Virus record (IMG/VR): IMGVR_UViG_3300036792_000156
Coordinates: 1 to 43,333 of that record
Reading direction: 5' to 3' (one strand)
Source: a virus
DNA length: 43,333 nucleotides
Shown one piece after another: positions 1 through 7,201 of this stretch. The notes beneath the pieces are model-generated. The model saw nothing but the letters and a program-made list of their open reading frames with translations, had not been told where the DNA came from and made no database searches. Every line of letters starts with the position of its first letter. The first letter of the stretch is position 1. A program made the translations under genes and the position numbers.

Positions 1-280
1 TCGACCCCCCCGACCACCTCGACCGCCGAGGCCGGCCCGCCGGCCCGCGTCCCCGGCCACCGCACCCGCCGGCCGCCGGCCCGCGCCGCCGCCGGCCGGC
101 CGGCTCGCCGGCCCGCCCGGTTTTTCCTCGGCCGCCACGCGGCGGCGAGGCTTCGCTCGCCGGATCTCTCCCCCCGCCGCCCGGAATTGCAATTACCGGA
201 TTGCAATTGCCGCGCGTGAATTGCGGCACCGAATTATGGCGCGGAATTCACCAATTCCGGCCGGGCGCTATTCTTGGGCC
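1..280. other. Non-coding left end, possible cos / terminase-binding region
   Basis: No convincing gene lies here. Positions 1-180 are extremely G+C rich, with two adjacent hairpins: GCCGCC at 131-136 pairs with GGCGGC at 141-146, and CGGCGAG at 143-149 pairs with CTCGCCG at 156-162. From about 181 composition changes sharply to an A+T-rich patch with near-repeats: CCGGAATTGCAATT at 181-194, CCGGATTGCAATT at 196-208, then further GAATT words to about 260. Its position at the genome end, just before HNH and terminase genes, suggests cos or terminase-binding sequences. That role is inferred; no cut site can be seen. Confidence 0.45.
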
Positions 281-901
281 ATGGGCGACTACGGAACCAG
301 GTTCACCAAGGCCGAGCTTGAGCAGATCGCGGCGGAGAACGCCACGAGCACGCCCGAGGACGAGACGGCCGAGTGGACCGTCAACGAGACCGCCCCCGGC
401 GAGTTCACCCGCGAGCTGGCCGAGCAGATCCGCGAGGAGTCGGAGCGGACGAGGGACGACCCGTACCCGCCCGGCACGCAGTGGACCCGGCCGAACGCCC
501 CCGGGTCAACGGATCGTTTACGGCCGGGGCGCGCGGTGGGCGCGGCTAACCCGCTGTGGGGGAAGCGCGGCAACACCCGCGCGTGGGCGCGGCTGCGGGC
601 TCACTACGAGGCGTGGTTCCCGCTGCCGTGCTGGCGGTGCGGGCGGCTGATCCGGCCGGGCGAGGCGTGGGTGCTGGGGCACCTCGACGACAGGTGGCGC
701 GGGGGAGGGGACGACCGCCTGGCGCCTGAGCACAACGCCTGCTCGCTGAAGTCGGCCGGGGCGGCGTCGGCGGCGGCGCGGCGGGCGCGGCGGGCTGCGG
801 CGGCGGCGGGCCGGCCGGTGCCCGCCTCGGCGGCGACGGCGCGGACGAGGCAGGCGCGGGCGCGGCGTGCGGCCCGGTACGGCCCGTCGCGGGAGTGGTG
901 A
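281..901 (+). CDS. HNH endonuclease
   Basis: A 206-residue protein with a compact HNH-type zinc-binding core near the middle: C117-x2-C120, then LGH (H134) in a loop with two Asp, then EHNAC (H151, C154). The C-terminal tail is rich in Ala and Arg and is probably disordered and nucleic-acid binding. HNH nucleases beside the terminase are common in cos phages, where they assist cleavage and packaging by the large terminase. ATG 281 is chosen; in-frame ATGs at 221 and 236 would add residues encoded by the A+T-rich repeat patch. No strong ribosome-binding site precedes any of the three. A variant of the dispersed motif (CGTTTACGG) lies inside the gene at 515-523. Confidence 0.8.
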   Translation: MGDYGTRFTKAELEQIAAENATSTPEDETAEWTVNETAPGEFTRELAEQIREESERTRDDPYPPGTQWTRPNAPGSTDRLRPGRAVGAANPLWGKRGNTRAWARLRAHYEAWFPLPCWRCGRLIRPGEAWVLGHLDDRWRGGGDDRLAPEHNACSLKSAGAASAAARRARRAAAAAGRPVPASAATARTRQARARRAARYGPSREW

Positions 902-916
902 GGACGAGGCAGACTT

Positions 917-1162
917 GTGACCATGCGGAGCACTGACGAGTGGCTGGCCGGCCTCGAAGACGGCCGCGCCGAGGCGCGGGACGCGGCCGAGCTGCGCGCG
1001 GTCGGCGAGGCGCTGGTCGCGGCCGACGAGGACGGGCTGGCGTCGGCGGTGGCTGCCGCGCGGGACGCCGGGCGGAGCTGGACTGAGATCGCGAACGTGC
1101 TGGGCACCAGCCGGCGGGCGGCCCGGCAGCGGTTCGCGCCGCGTTTACACGCCGTCGACTGA
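917..1162 (+). CDS. Small helix-turn-helix DNA-binding protein
   Basis: An 81-residue protein, mostly acidic helix in the first half. It ends in a helix-turn-helix of the type used by small actinobacterial sigma-like or Lsr2-associated proteins: AARDAGRSWTEIANVLGTSR followed by RAARQRF. It lies between the HNH nuclease and the large terminase, the place where a small terminase subunit is often found, and small terminases use HTH domains to bind packaging sites. That role is plausible but unproven; a transcription regulator is the alternative. GTG 917 and ATG 923 are both possible starts. The first exact copy of the GTTTACAC motif lies inside its 3' end at 1143. Confidence 0.6.
   Translation: MTMRSTDEWLAGLEDGRAEARDAAELRAVGEALVAADEDGLASAVAAARDAGRSWTEIANVLGTSRRAARQRFAPRLHAVD
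1143..1150 (+). repeat. GTTTACAC motif, site 1
   Basis: In the 3' end of the small HTH gene, in context GCGTTTACACGCC. Forward orientation, the same direction as late transcription. Confidence 0.85.
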
Positions 1163-1182
1163 ACGGCCTGCGGGCTAAGATC

Positions 1183-1190
1183 GTTTACAC
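1183..1190 (+). repeat. GTTTACAC motif, site 2
   Basis: Intergenic, between the HTH and terminase genes, 40 nt after site 1. Context TCGTTTACACGCT. Confidence 0.88.
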
Positions 1191-1222
1191 GCTGTCAAGC
1201 TGCGATTACGATTGCGGGCAGC

Positions 1223-2662
1223 ATGGGTTCGCGTCCGACGTGGGGAATCGGCCCTCCGCCGCCCGGGGCTGCGGCGTGGCCCCGCCTCATGACGCGCCGT
1301 CACCCGCTCGCGCGGGGCACGTACGGCATCGAGTGCGCGAGCTGGGCGCAGGCGCAGCGGATGCACTCCAAGCCCTCGGCGGGCGCCCGGTGGTGGCAGC
1401 GGCTGGTGCTCGCGCGGGCGCTTGAGCACGACGCGGCGGGGCGGCTGCTGTGGCCGGTGGTGATCATCAGCGGGCCGCGCCAGGTGGGCAAGAGCTGGCT
1501 TGAGCGGATGCTGTGCGCGTGGCGGATCAGGCAGGCGGACCGCTTCGGCGGCGAGGAGCAGGCGCTGCTGCACGTGGCGCACAAGCTGGTGGCGGCGCAG
1601 GAGGTGTGGCGCCCGGCGGCGCGCTGGTCGGCGGGGCTCGGCGACACGGTGCGGTGGGCGAACGGGGAGCAGGCGATCGAGCGGCCCGACGGGTCGCGGT
1701 GGCTTTTGCAGGCCGCGAACGACGGGACGGGCGTCGCGTTCAGCCTGTCGATGGCGCTGATCGACGAGGGGTGGCGGATCGCCCGGTCGGTGTACGACGA
1801 GGCGATCGAGCCGACGCTGGCCGAGGCGGAGTCGCCGCAGACGTACCTGATATCGACCGCCGGCACGGCCGCGTCGGACCTGATGGCGACGTACCGCGCG
1901 AAGGGCATCGAGCAGCTCGCCGCGCCGCGCGACGTGCTGCTGATCGAGTGGAGCGCGCCGCCCGGCCCCGACGTGGACATCGACGACCCGGCGGTGCAGC
2001 GGGCGTGCCAGCCGCACTGGGACGCGAGGCGCGAGGCGTGGATCGCGCGCAAGCGCGAGCAGGCGGGGGAGCGGGCGTTCCGGCAGCAGGCCCTGAACCA
2101 GTGGGTGCCGTCGCTGACCCCGCCGGCGCTGCCGCCGGGCACGTACGGGGCGGCGGTGACGCGGGCGGCGCCGTCGGGGAGCATCGCGTTCGGGGCGGAG
2201 GTCGCCGAGGACCACAGCCGCGCGGTGATCGTCGCGGTGGGCTCGAACGGCGTCGCGGAGATCGTCGAGGAGCGCGAGCAGGCCGGGTGGGTGACGGGGC
2301 GGCTCGCCGACCTCGCCGCCGGGCACGGCGCGGCGGCGGCGGCCGTCGACGGGTCCGGCCCGGCGCGCGGCACCGCCGCCGAGCTGAAGCTGGCCGAGGG
2401 GCTGCCGTTCATCGCGCTGAACGCCGGGGAGATGGCGTCCGCGTCGGGGCAGGTCTACGACGCGCTGACCGCGCGGCCCCCGGCGCTGCTGCTGCGCGAC
2501 CACCCGTCATGGGAGGCCGCGGTCGACACCGCGCGGCGCCGCAAGGTGGGCGGGGCGTGGGCGTGGACGCGCGACGAGCTGACGCTGCCGGCGGTCACGG
2601 CCGCGTGGTGGGCGCTGGCGCACGCGCCCGAGCCCGCCGACGAGCCCGAGGTGTTCGCGTGA
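1223..2662 (+). CDS. terL: Terminase large subunit
   Basis: A 479-residue packaging motor: an N-terminal ATPase drives DNA into the prohead and a C-terminal nuclease cuts the concatemer. The Walker A motif SGPRQVGKS is at residues 83-91 and the Walker B motif SMALIDE at 176-182, with the catalytic Glu at 182. A coupling segment LISTAGT follows near residue 210. The C-terminal half has the acidic residues expected of an RNase H-like nuclease (EVAEDHSRAV and AAVDGSG). Length is normal for the family. ATG 1223 gives the full protein; a later start at ATG 1289 (residue 23) would also keep all domains. A copy of the GTTTACAC motif sits 33 nt before the start. Confidence 0.93.
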   Translation: MGSRPTWGIGPPPPGAAAWPRLMTRRHPLARGTYGIECASWAQAQRMHSKPSAGARWWQRLVLARALEHDAAGRLLWPVVIISGPRQVGKSWLERMLCAWRIRQADRFGGEEQALLHVAHKLVAAQEVWRPAARWSAGLGDTVRWANGEQAIERPDGSRWLLQAANDGTGVAFSLSMALIDEGWRIARSVYDEAIEPTLAEAESPQTYLISTAGTAASDLMATYRAKGIEQLAAPRDVLLIEWSAPPGPDVDIDDPAVQRACQPHWDARREAWIARKREQAGERAFRQQALNQWVPSLTPPALPPGTYGAAVTRAAPSGSIAFGAEVAEDHSRAVIVAVGSNGVAEIVEEREQAGWVTGRLADLAAGHGAAAAAVDGSGPARGTAAELKLAEGLPFIALNAGEMASASGQVYDALTARPPALLLRDHPSWEAAVDTARRRKVGGAWAWTRDELTLPAVTAAWWALAHAPEPADEPEVFA

Positions 2663-2937
2663 GCGACGAGCCGTTCCGCCTCGACGGCGCCGCGAAGCCG
2701 GGGAAGCCGTTCCCGTTCACGTTCGCCGGCGCCGCGTACGTGCTGCCCGCCGTGGCGGCGTGGCCGGTCACCGCGATGGGCGACGCGATGGCGGGCCGGC
2801 TCGCCGAGGCCCTCGCGCAGCTCCTGGGGGAGGAGGCCGCCGCGCGGCTCACCGACGACGGGCTCACCGTGGGCCACATGGCGGCCCTGTTCGAGCAGGC
2901 GAGCAAGGCGGCGGGAGGCGGGGACGATGCAGGTTGA
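2659..2937 (+). CDS. Small protein resembling the tail-assembly chaperone G
   Basis: A 92-residue protein overlapping the terminase stop codon (GTGA) and the portal start. Its core resembles the gpG-like chaperone at 8960: both have FxFxGAxY, then xxWP, then a helical stretch with LxxALxxLLGE, then LTDDGLTVGHMAALFE against LTNEGLTLGELTLLFE. Here it stands alone between the terminase and portal genes. I see no slippery site or downstream extension frame. It may be a head-assembly or packaging chaperone, a duplicate of the tail chaperone, or a relic. The similarity is seen directly; the function is inferred. Confidence 0.75.
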   Translation: MSDEPFRLDGAAKPGKPFPFTFAGAAYVLPAVAAWPVTAMGDAMAGRLAEALAQLLGEEAAARLTDDGLTVGHMAALFEQASKAAGGGDDAG

Positions 2938-4339
2938 GTCGCGGCAGGCGATCGGCCGGGGGCGCCAGGTGTGGGGGCCGGGGCGGGACGTGGGCGCGCC
3001 GTCGGTGCGGGTGCTGACCGCCACCGACGGCCGCGACATGCTCGTCAACGACCCCGACGGGTGGGAGGTCGACCAGCCGTGGCTGTGGTGGCAGGGGCCG
3101 GCCGGGAAAGACGGCACCGGGGTGCCGCTGGGGAACCCGCCGCCGGGGGCGGGGGCGCCGTGGCGGCTGCCGGCGGCCGTGACGCGGTGCACGAACCTGA
3201 TCTGCGACACCCTCGCCGGGCTGCCGTGGCAGGTGCGGCGCGACCTTGAGCGGCTGCCCACGCCGGCGTGGATCGAGGACCCGCAGATGCTCCGCGCCGA
3301 CGCGCGGATCGACGGCGGCCCGGTGCCCGCGACGCGCCGCTCGTACGTGGAGTTCCGCTCGTACCTGATGAAGTCGGTGCTGTGGCGCGGCGAGGGCATG
3401 ATCTACGTTCCGGTCCGCAACGAGGACGGGTCGCCGTCGCCGCCGCTGTTCCAGCTCAACCCGGACATGATCGGCGAGGAGGACGGCCGCTACTTCGTGA
3501 AGGGCGGCAACCCCGTCTCGCCGCACCTCGGCGACTACTACCGGCCGGGGGCGATGGAGCCCGAGTACGAGTTCGGGCCGCGCGAGCTGATCGTGGTGCG
3601 CGGGATGCTCGACGACGGGCCGCGCGGCCTCGGCGTGATGGGCGCCCACTTCTGGGAGCTGGCGCTGGCAGGGCTCATCCCCGAGTTCGCGTCCAACATG
3701 CTGCGCCGGGGCGTCCCCAACGGGTACCTGAAGGTCAGCTCGCCGAACCTCACCGAGCCCAAGGCGCGCGACCTGCAGCGGGCGTGGATGCGGTCGCACG
3801 GCGGGGTCAACAAGCGCATCGCGGTGCTCAACGCCACCACCGACTTCCACGCGCTGGCGATGGACGCGAACGCTCTGCAGCTCGCGCAGATGCGCGACTA
3901 CGCGACGCAGGACATCGCGCTGATCTTCGGGGTGCCGCCGTACATGGTGGGGATCGCCGGGGCGGGCACCCGCGACACCTACGCGAACGTGGAGTCGCGG
4001 ATGATCGAGTTCGCCGAGTTCACGCTGCTGCCGTGGGCGCGGCGGCTGGAGGCGACCCACTCGGCCGAGCTGCCGCGCGGGACCGGCATGAAGGTCAACA
4101 TGGACGGGCTGCGCCGCGCGGACACGAAAACCCGCTACGAGGCGCACCAGATCGCGCTCGGCGGCGGCGGCGGGCCGGCGTTCCTGACCGTCGACGAGGT
4201 CCGCGAGATCGAGGACCGCCCGCCGCTGACCGACGAGCAGAAGGCAGAGATGGGGATCGGCGCCGCGCCGGCGGCGCCCGCCCTGCCGGCAGCGCCGGAG
4301 ATTCCGGGGCTGCGGGTCGTGGAAGGAGGCCCGTCATGA
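2927..4339 (+). CDS. Portal protein (HK97/phage SPP1-like family)
   Basis: A 470-residue portal, the dodecameric ring at the head vertex through which DNA passes and to which the terminase docks. Family features include the VTRCTNLICDTLAGLPW segment near residue 85, a central region with MIYVPVRNEDGSP, and the typical IALIFGVPPYMVG motif near residue 330, followed by the helix that carries NVESRMIEFAEFTLLPWARR. The C-terminal tail is Ala/Pro-rich and probably disordered. The start overlaps the preceding gene by 11 nt, and the stop overlaps the protease start as ATGA. Its place between terminase and protease is the standard HK97-type order. Confidence 0.93.
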   Translation: MQVESRQAIGRGRQVWGPGRDVGAPSVRVLTATDGRDMLVNDPDGWEVDQPWLWWQGPAGKDGTGVPLGNPPPGAGAPWRLPAAVTRCTNLICDTLAGLPWQVRRDLERLPTPAWIEDPQMLRADARIDGGPVPATRRSYVEFRSYLMKSVLWRGEGMIYVPVRNEDGSPSPPLFQLNPDMIGEEDGRYFVKGGNPVSPHLGDYYRPGAMEPEYEFGPRELIVVRGMLDDGPRGLGVMGAHFWELALAGLIPEFASNMLRRGVPNGYLKVSSPNLTEPKARDLQRAWMRSHGGVNKRIAVLNATTDFHALAMDANALQLAQMRDYATQDIALIFGVPPYMVGIAGAGTRDTYANVESRMIEFAEFTLLPWARRLEATHSAELPRGTGMKVNMDGLRRADTKTRYEAHQIALGGGGGPAFLTVDEVREIEDRPPLTDEQKAEMGIGAAPAAPALPAAPEIPGLRVVEGGPS

Positions 4340-4953
4340 TCGGGAACGGGGAGACCGCGCTGGTGGCCGTCGAGGTCCGCAGCGCCGACGAGGCGCGCCG
4401 CGAGGCCGTGATGGTGGTGTGCCGCTACGGGGAGACGACCGACCGGCTGCCGCGCCGGGAGCGGTTCATGCCGGGGGCGTTCACCCGCAGCGTGGCCGAG
4501 CGGGGGCTGCGCGTGCCGTTCACGACGGCGCACACCGGGGGGACCGGCACGGTCGACAAGGCGACGATGATCGCCCGCGCGGCGTCGTGGGAGGCCGGCG
4601 ACGCCGAGCTGCGCGCGCGGCTGAAGTTCTTCGACACGCCCGACGGGTGGGAGGCGTTCTGCGACGCCCGCGACGGGAAGCTCGACGCCGGGTCGGTGGG
4701 GTTCCGGCCGGTCGAGGAGCGGACCGCCGCCGACGGCACCCGCGAGATCACCGAGGCGATGCTGCACCACGTGGCGCTGCTGTGCCGCGCCGAGGTGCTG
4801 CCCGCCTACGACGCGCCGACGCTGCTGGAGGTGCGGGCCGCGTCCGACGCGGCGACCGTGGCCGGGCTGCTGGCGGTGAAGTGGGACGCGGCGCTGGCGG
4901 AGCGGTCGGCGATCGCGGAGCTTGCGCGCGGCGCCGCGAGCGGCACACAATAG
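4336..4953 (+). CDS. Prohead (capsid maturation) protease, HK97 gp4 type
   Basis: A 205-residue caudoviral prohead serine protease. The likely catalytic His is H66 in PFTTAHTGGTG and the likely Ser is S120 in DAGSVGFRP, both in the usual context for this family. The sequence RRERFMPGAFTRS near residue 42 is the characteristic N-terminal signature. The enzyme removes the scaffold-like delta domain of the capsid protein during maturation, which agrees with the predicted coiled N-terminus of the gene at 5161. Translation is coupled to the portal through an ATGA overlap. A GTTTACAC copy lies 10 nt after the stop. Confidence 0.92.
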   Translation: MIGNGETALVAVEVRSADEARREAVMVVCRYGETTDRLPRRERFMPGAFTRSVAERGLRVPFTTAHTGGTGTVDKATMIARAASWEAGDAELRARLKFFDTPDGWEAFCDARDGKLDAGSVGFRPVEERTAADGTREITEAMLHHVALLCRAEVLPAYDAPTLLEVRAASDAATVAGLLAVKWDAALAERSAIAELARGAASGTQ

Positions 4954-4962
4954 CCACGGAGC

Positions 4963-4970
4963 GTTTACAC
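4963..4970 (+). repeat. GTTTACAC motif, site 3
   Basis: Intergenic, 10 nt after the protease stop and 10 nt before the first tandem repeat core. Context GCGTTTACACGTC. Confidence 0.88.
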
Positions 4971-4977
4971 GTCGCGA

Positions 4978-5150
4978 CTGTGCGTGCCCCGCCGGCGGCG
5001 TAGCGCTTTACCGCCGGGCCCGTGCGTGCCCCGCCGCCGGCGACAACCCCATCTAGGCCGCGCCCGTGCGTGCCCCGCCGGCGGCCGTTCCCTTGTATGC
5101 GCCGCGCCTGTGCGTGCCCCGCCGGCGGCGCGATCTTCCGATCGCGCCCG
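4978..5150 (+). repeat. Four tandem copies of a roughly 43-nt repeat between protease and capsid genes
   Basis: A core GTGCGTGCCCCGCCGGCGGC occurs at 4980-4999, 5022-5041 (with CCGCCGCCGG in place of GCCGGCGG), 5066-5085 and 5110-5129. The period is 42, 44 and 44 nt. The cores are nearly identical while the 22-24 nt between them differ. Several units can fold: in unit 1 CCGGCGG pairs with CCGCCGG across the spacer, and in unit 4 GCGCGATC at 5128-5135 pairs perfectly with GATCGCGC at 5140-5147. The block fills the whole gap before the capsid ribosome-binding site GGGAGGG at 5151-5157. It could be an RNA-level control element or a recombination or packaging signal; the function is unknown. Confidence 0.9.
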
Positions 5151-5160
5151 GGGAGGGCAC

Positions 5161-6528
5161 ATGGCTGCGAAGACAGTGAACGTCTACCTGAAGACCAAGA
5201 TCGAGGAGCGCCAGGCGCAGGCGTCGGTGCTCGAAAAGCTCCAGAGCACCGCCGCAGGGGCGGCCCGGGACCTGACCGAGGACGAGCGCAAGACGTTCGA
5301 CGGCATCGTCGAGCGGCTCAAGTTCCTCGACGCCGAGATCGGCCGGATCACCGAGGCCGAGACGGGCGCCGCGAAGTTCGTGGAGGTGTACGGGGCGCAC
5401 CAGTCCGCGCTCGCCCGCGCCGAGGCCGACCGGGCCGCGCGCGAGGAACAGGCGGCGCGGCGGACCCCCGAGGAGCGGGCGGCGGTCAAGAGCTGGGGCA
5501 CCCGGTTCACCGAGTCGGAGGAGTTCCGCAACTACAACAAGCACGGGTCGTCGGGCTCGTTCACCATCACCGGGGACTTCCTCGGCGTGGAGGAGCGCCA
5601 GGCGTTCAGCTTCGGCCAGGGGCAGAACATCATGGCCTCCAACATGGAGGGGCTGCAGCCGATGATCTGGGGCGGCCCCACCGAGGCCGCGTTCCGGACC
5701 CCGCTGTTCGACGTGATCGGCCGGGTGCCGACCACGATGGGCTCGGTCGAGTACATGTACTGGGAGCCCGGCGACGAGGACAACATGGCCTCGGAGGTGC
5801 CCGAGGGCGAGATGAAGCCCGAGGCGGCCCTCGCCGGCGAGATCAAGGCCGTGCCGATCAGCACGTACGCGTGGTGGAAGGGCATCACGCGCCAGGCCCT
5901 CGACGACATCCCGCAGATACGGACCATCGTCGACTCGTTCCTGCGCCGGGGCGTCATCCGCAAGATCAACTACGAGGCCGGCCGGGAGCTGACCTCCGAC
6001 GCGAACATCCCCGGCCTCGACGGGGCGGGCACCGAGCTGCTCGCCGTGATCCGGGCGGGCATCGCCTACGTCGACACCGCCGGGTTCGGCGTGAACGCGG
6101 TGCTGCTCAACCCCATGGACTGGGCCGCGATGGACATGGAGATGCTGCGGCTGACCGGGGCGGGCATGAATATCCAGAACGCGTTCTGGGGGCTGGCCCC
6201 GGTGGCGCTGCCGAACCTGCCGAGCGGCACCGCCTACGTCGGGGACTTTAACGAGGCCGTGACGTTCTTCGACCGGCAGCAGACGCAGGTGCTGATCACC
6301 GACTCGCACGCTGAGTACTTCCTGCGCAACAAGATGGTGATCCTCGCCGAGGCGCGCGGCCGGGTGGCCGTGACCAACGCGGCGGCGGTCGTCAAGTGCA
6401 CGGGCGACGTGCCGCAGCTCGGCGTCGGCGCCCCCGGCAACGGCGGCGAGGGCGGCGAGGGGTTCGCCGCGAGGCGGCGCGGCCGTCCGGCCCCGGCCCG
6501 CACCGTGAACCTGAGCCCGGGGGAGTAG
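5161..6528 (+). CDS. Major capsid protein (HK97 fold)
   Basis: A 455-residue major capsid protein. The first 110 or so residues are charged and helical with heptad-like spacing (EERQAQASVLEKLQ, later RAEADRAAREEQAARR) and match the scaffold-like delta domain removed by the upstream protease. The remainder has the HK97-fold pattern: E-loop region, SEVPEGEMKPEA, the spine helix with ALDDIPQIRTIVDSFLRRGV, and the P-domain strand VLITDSHAEYFLRNKMVILAEARGRVAV. A Gly/Arg-rich tail of about 40 residues ends the protein. A clear ribosome-binding site and an unusual repeat block precede it. It is expected to be one of the most abundant products. Confidence 0.93.
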   Translation: MAAKTVNVYLKTKIEERQAQASVLEKLQSTAAGAARDLTEDERKTFDGIVERLKFLDAEIGRITEAETGAAKFVEVYGAHQSALARAEADRAAREEQAARRTPEERAAVKSWGTRFTESEEFRNYNKHGSSGSFTITGDFLGVEERQAFSFGQGQNIMASNMEGLQPMIWGGPTEAAFRTPLFDVIGRVPTTMGSVEYMYWEPGDEDNMASEVPEGEMKPEAALAGEIKAVPISTYAWWKGITRQALDDIPQIRTIVDSFLRRGVIRKINYEAGRELTSDANIPGLDGAGTELLAVIRAGIAYVDTAGFGVNAVLLNPMDWAAMDMEMLRLTGAGMNIQNAFWGLAPVALPNLPSGTAYVGDFNEAVTFFDRQQTQVLITDSHAEYFLRNKMVILAEARGRVAVTNAAAVVKCTGDVPQLGVGAPGNGGEGGEGFAARRRGRPAPARTVNLSPGE

Positions 6529-6531
6529 GGC

Positions 6532-6918
6532 GTGACCGGCTTCGGCGGGCGCGACCGGCGGACGGGGTGCGACCCCGCGCTGCCGCGCGTGCCCGCCGAC
6601 CCGCCGACGGTCGACGAGGTGCGCGAGTGGATCGACGTGCCGCGCGTGGAGGTCAGCGACGAGCAGCTAGCGGACGTGCTCGCCGGGGAGCTGCAGGTGC
6701 AGGCGGACTTCTGCGACACCGACCCCTACGACGCGGGGCTGCGGATGGCGATGTTCCGGCGCTGCGCGCGGGCCGCCGCCGCGCGCGGGCTGCCGCTGGG
6801 CACGCTGCCGGTGCAGATGACCGGCTACCCCGACGCCTACGGGGCGCAGGTGATCCCGCGCCTCGACGCGGAGACCGAGCGGTACGAGGCGGCGCGGCGG
6901 GTGATCGCCATTGCCTAG
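6532..6918 (+). CDS. Head-tail connector / adaptor protein
   Basis: A 128-residue protein with GTG start, 3 nt after the capsid gene. It is mostly helical, with a sequence typical of phage head-completion adaptors: PTVDEVREWIDVPRVEVSDEQL, a Cys-containing helix QVQADFCDTDPYDAGLRMAMF, then QVIPRLDAETERYEAARR. Location directly after the capsid gene and before the gp10-like protein fits a portal-adaptor role. No catalytic motif is visible. Assignment rests on sequence style and synteny. Confidence 0.72.
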   Translation: MTGFGGRDRRTGCDPALPRVPADPPTVDEVREWIDVPRVEVSDEQLADVLAGELQVQADFCDTDPYDAGLRMAMFRRCARAAAARGLPLGTLPVQMTGYPDAYGAQVIPRLDAETERYEAARRVIAIA

Positions 6919-7201
6919 CAGCGCCGAGTTCAAGGTCACCGACCCGCACGCGCCGGCGCGGGCCGCGCGGGACGGCGTGCGGGCGAGGGCGCGCACGCTG
7001 GCCGACGACGCCCGCGCCGGGACGCCCGTGCGCACCGGGCGGCTGCGCAGCGGCTGGCGGGTCGGGTCCGGCGGGAACGGCGACAGCCGCGTGGCCAACG
7101 ACGTGCCCTATGCGCGGTTCGTGGAGTACGGGACGCGGCACAAGGCGCCGGCGGCGATGCTGGGCCGCGCGCTGGCGCGGGCGAGGGCGGCGCAGCGGTG
7201 A
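6911..7201 (+). CDS. Neck / head-closure protein, HK97 gp10-like
   Basis: A 96-residue basic protein with the family signature PVRTGRLRSGWRV followed by NDVPYARFVEYGTR and a C-terminal MLGRALARAR helix, as in HK97 gp10-like minor tail or neck proteins. TTG 6911 is the likely start, overlapping the previous gene by 8 nt; no ATG or GTG gives a complete protein. The stop overlaps the GTG of the next gene. Confidence 0.78.
   Translation: MPSSAEFKVTDPHAPARAARDGVRARARTLADDARAGTPVRTGRLRSGWRVGSGGNGDSRVANDVPYARFVEYGTRHKAPAAMLGRALARARAAQR

Noticed and set aside
1175-2503. Long leftward frame opposite the terminase gene
   Set aside because: Its translation is Arg/Pro/Ala-rich shadow sequence, with no motifs, while the terminase frame holds Walker A and B motifs.
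4978-5150. CRISPR-like array
   Set aside because: The repeat-plus-variable-spacer look is suggestive, but there are only four units, spacers share G+C-rich parts with the repeats and fold with them, and no cas genes are present.
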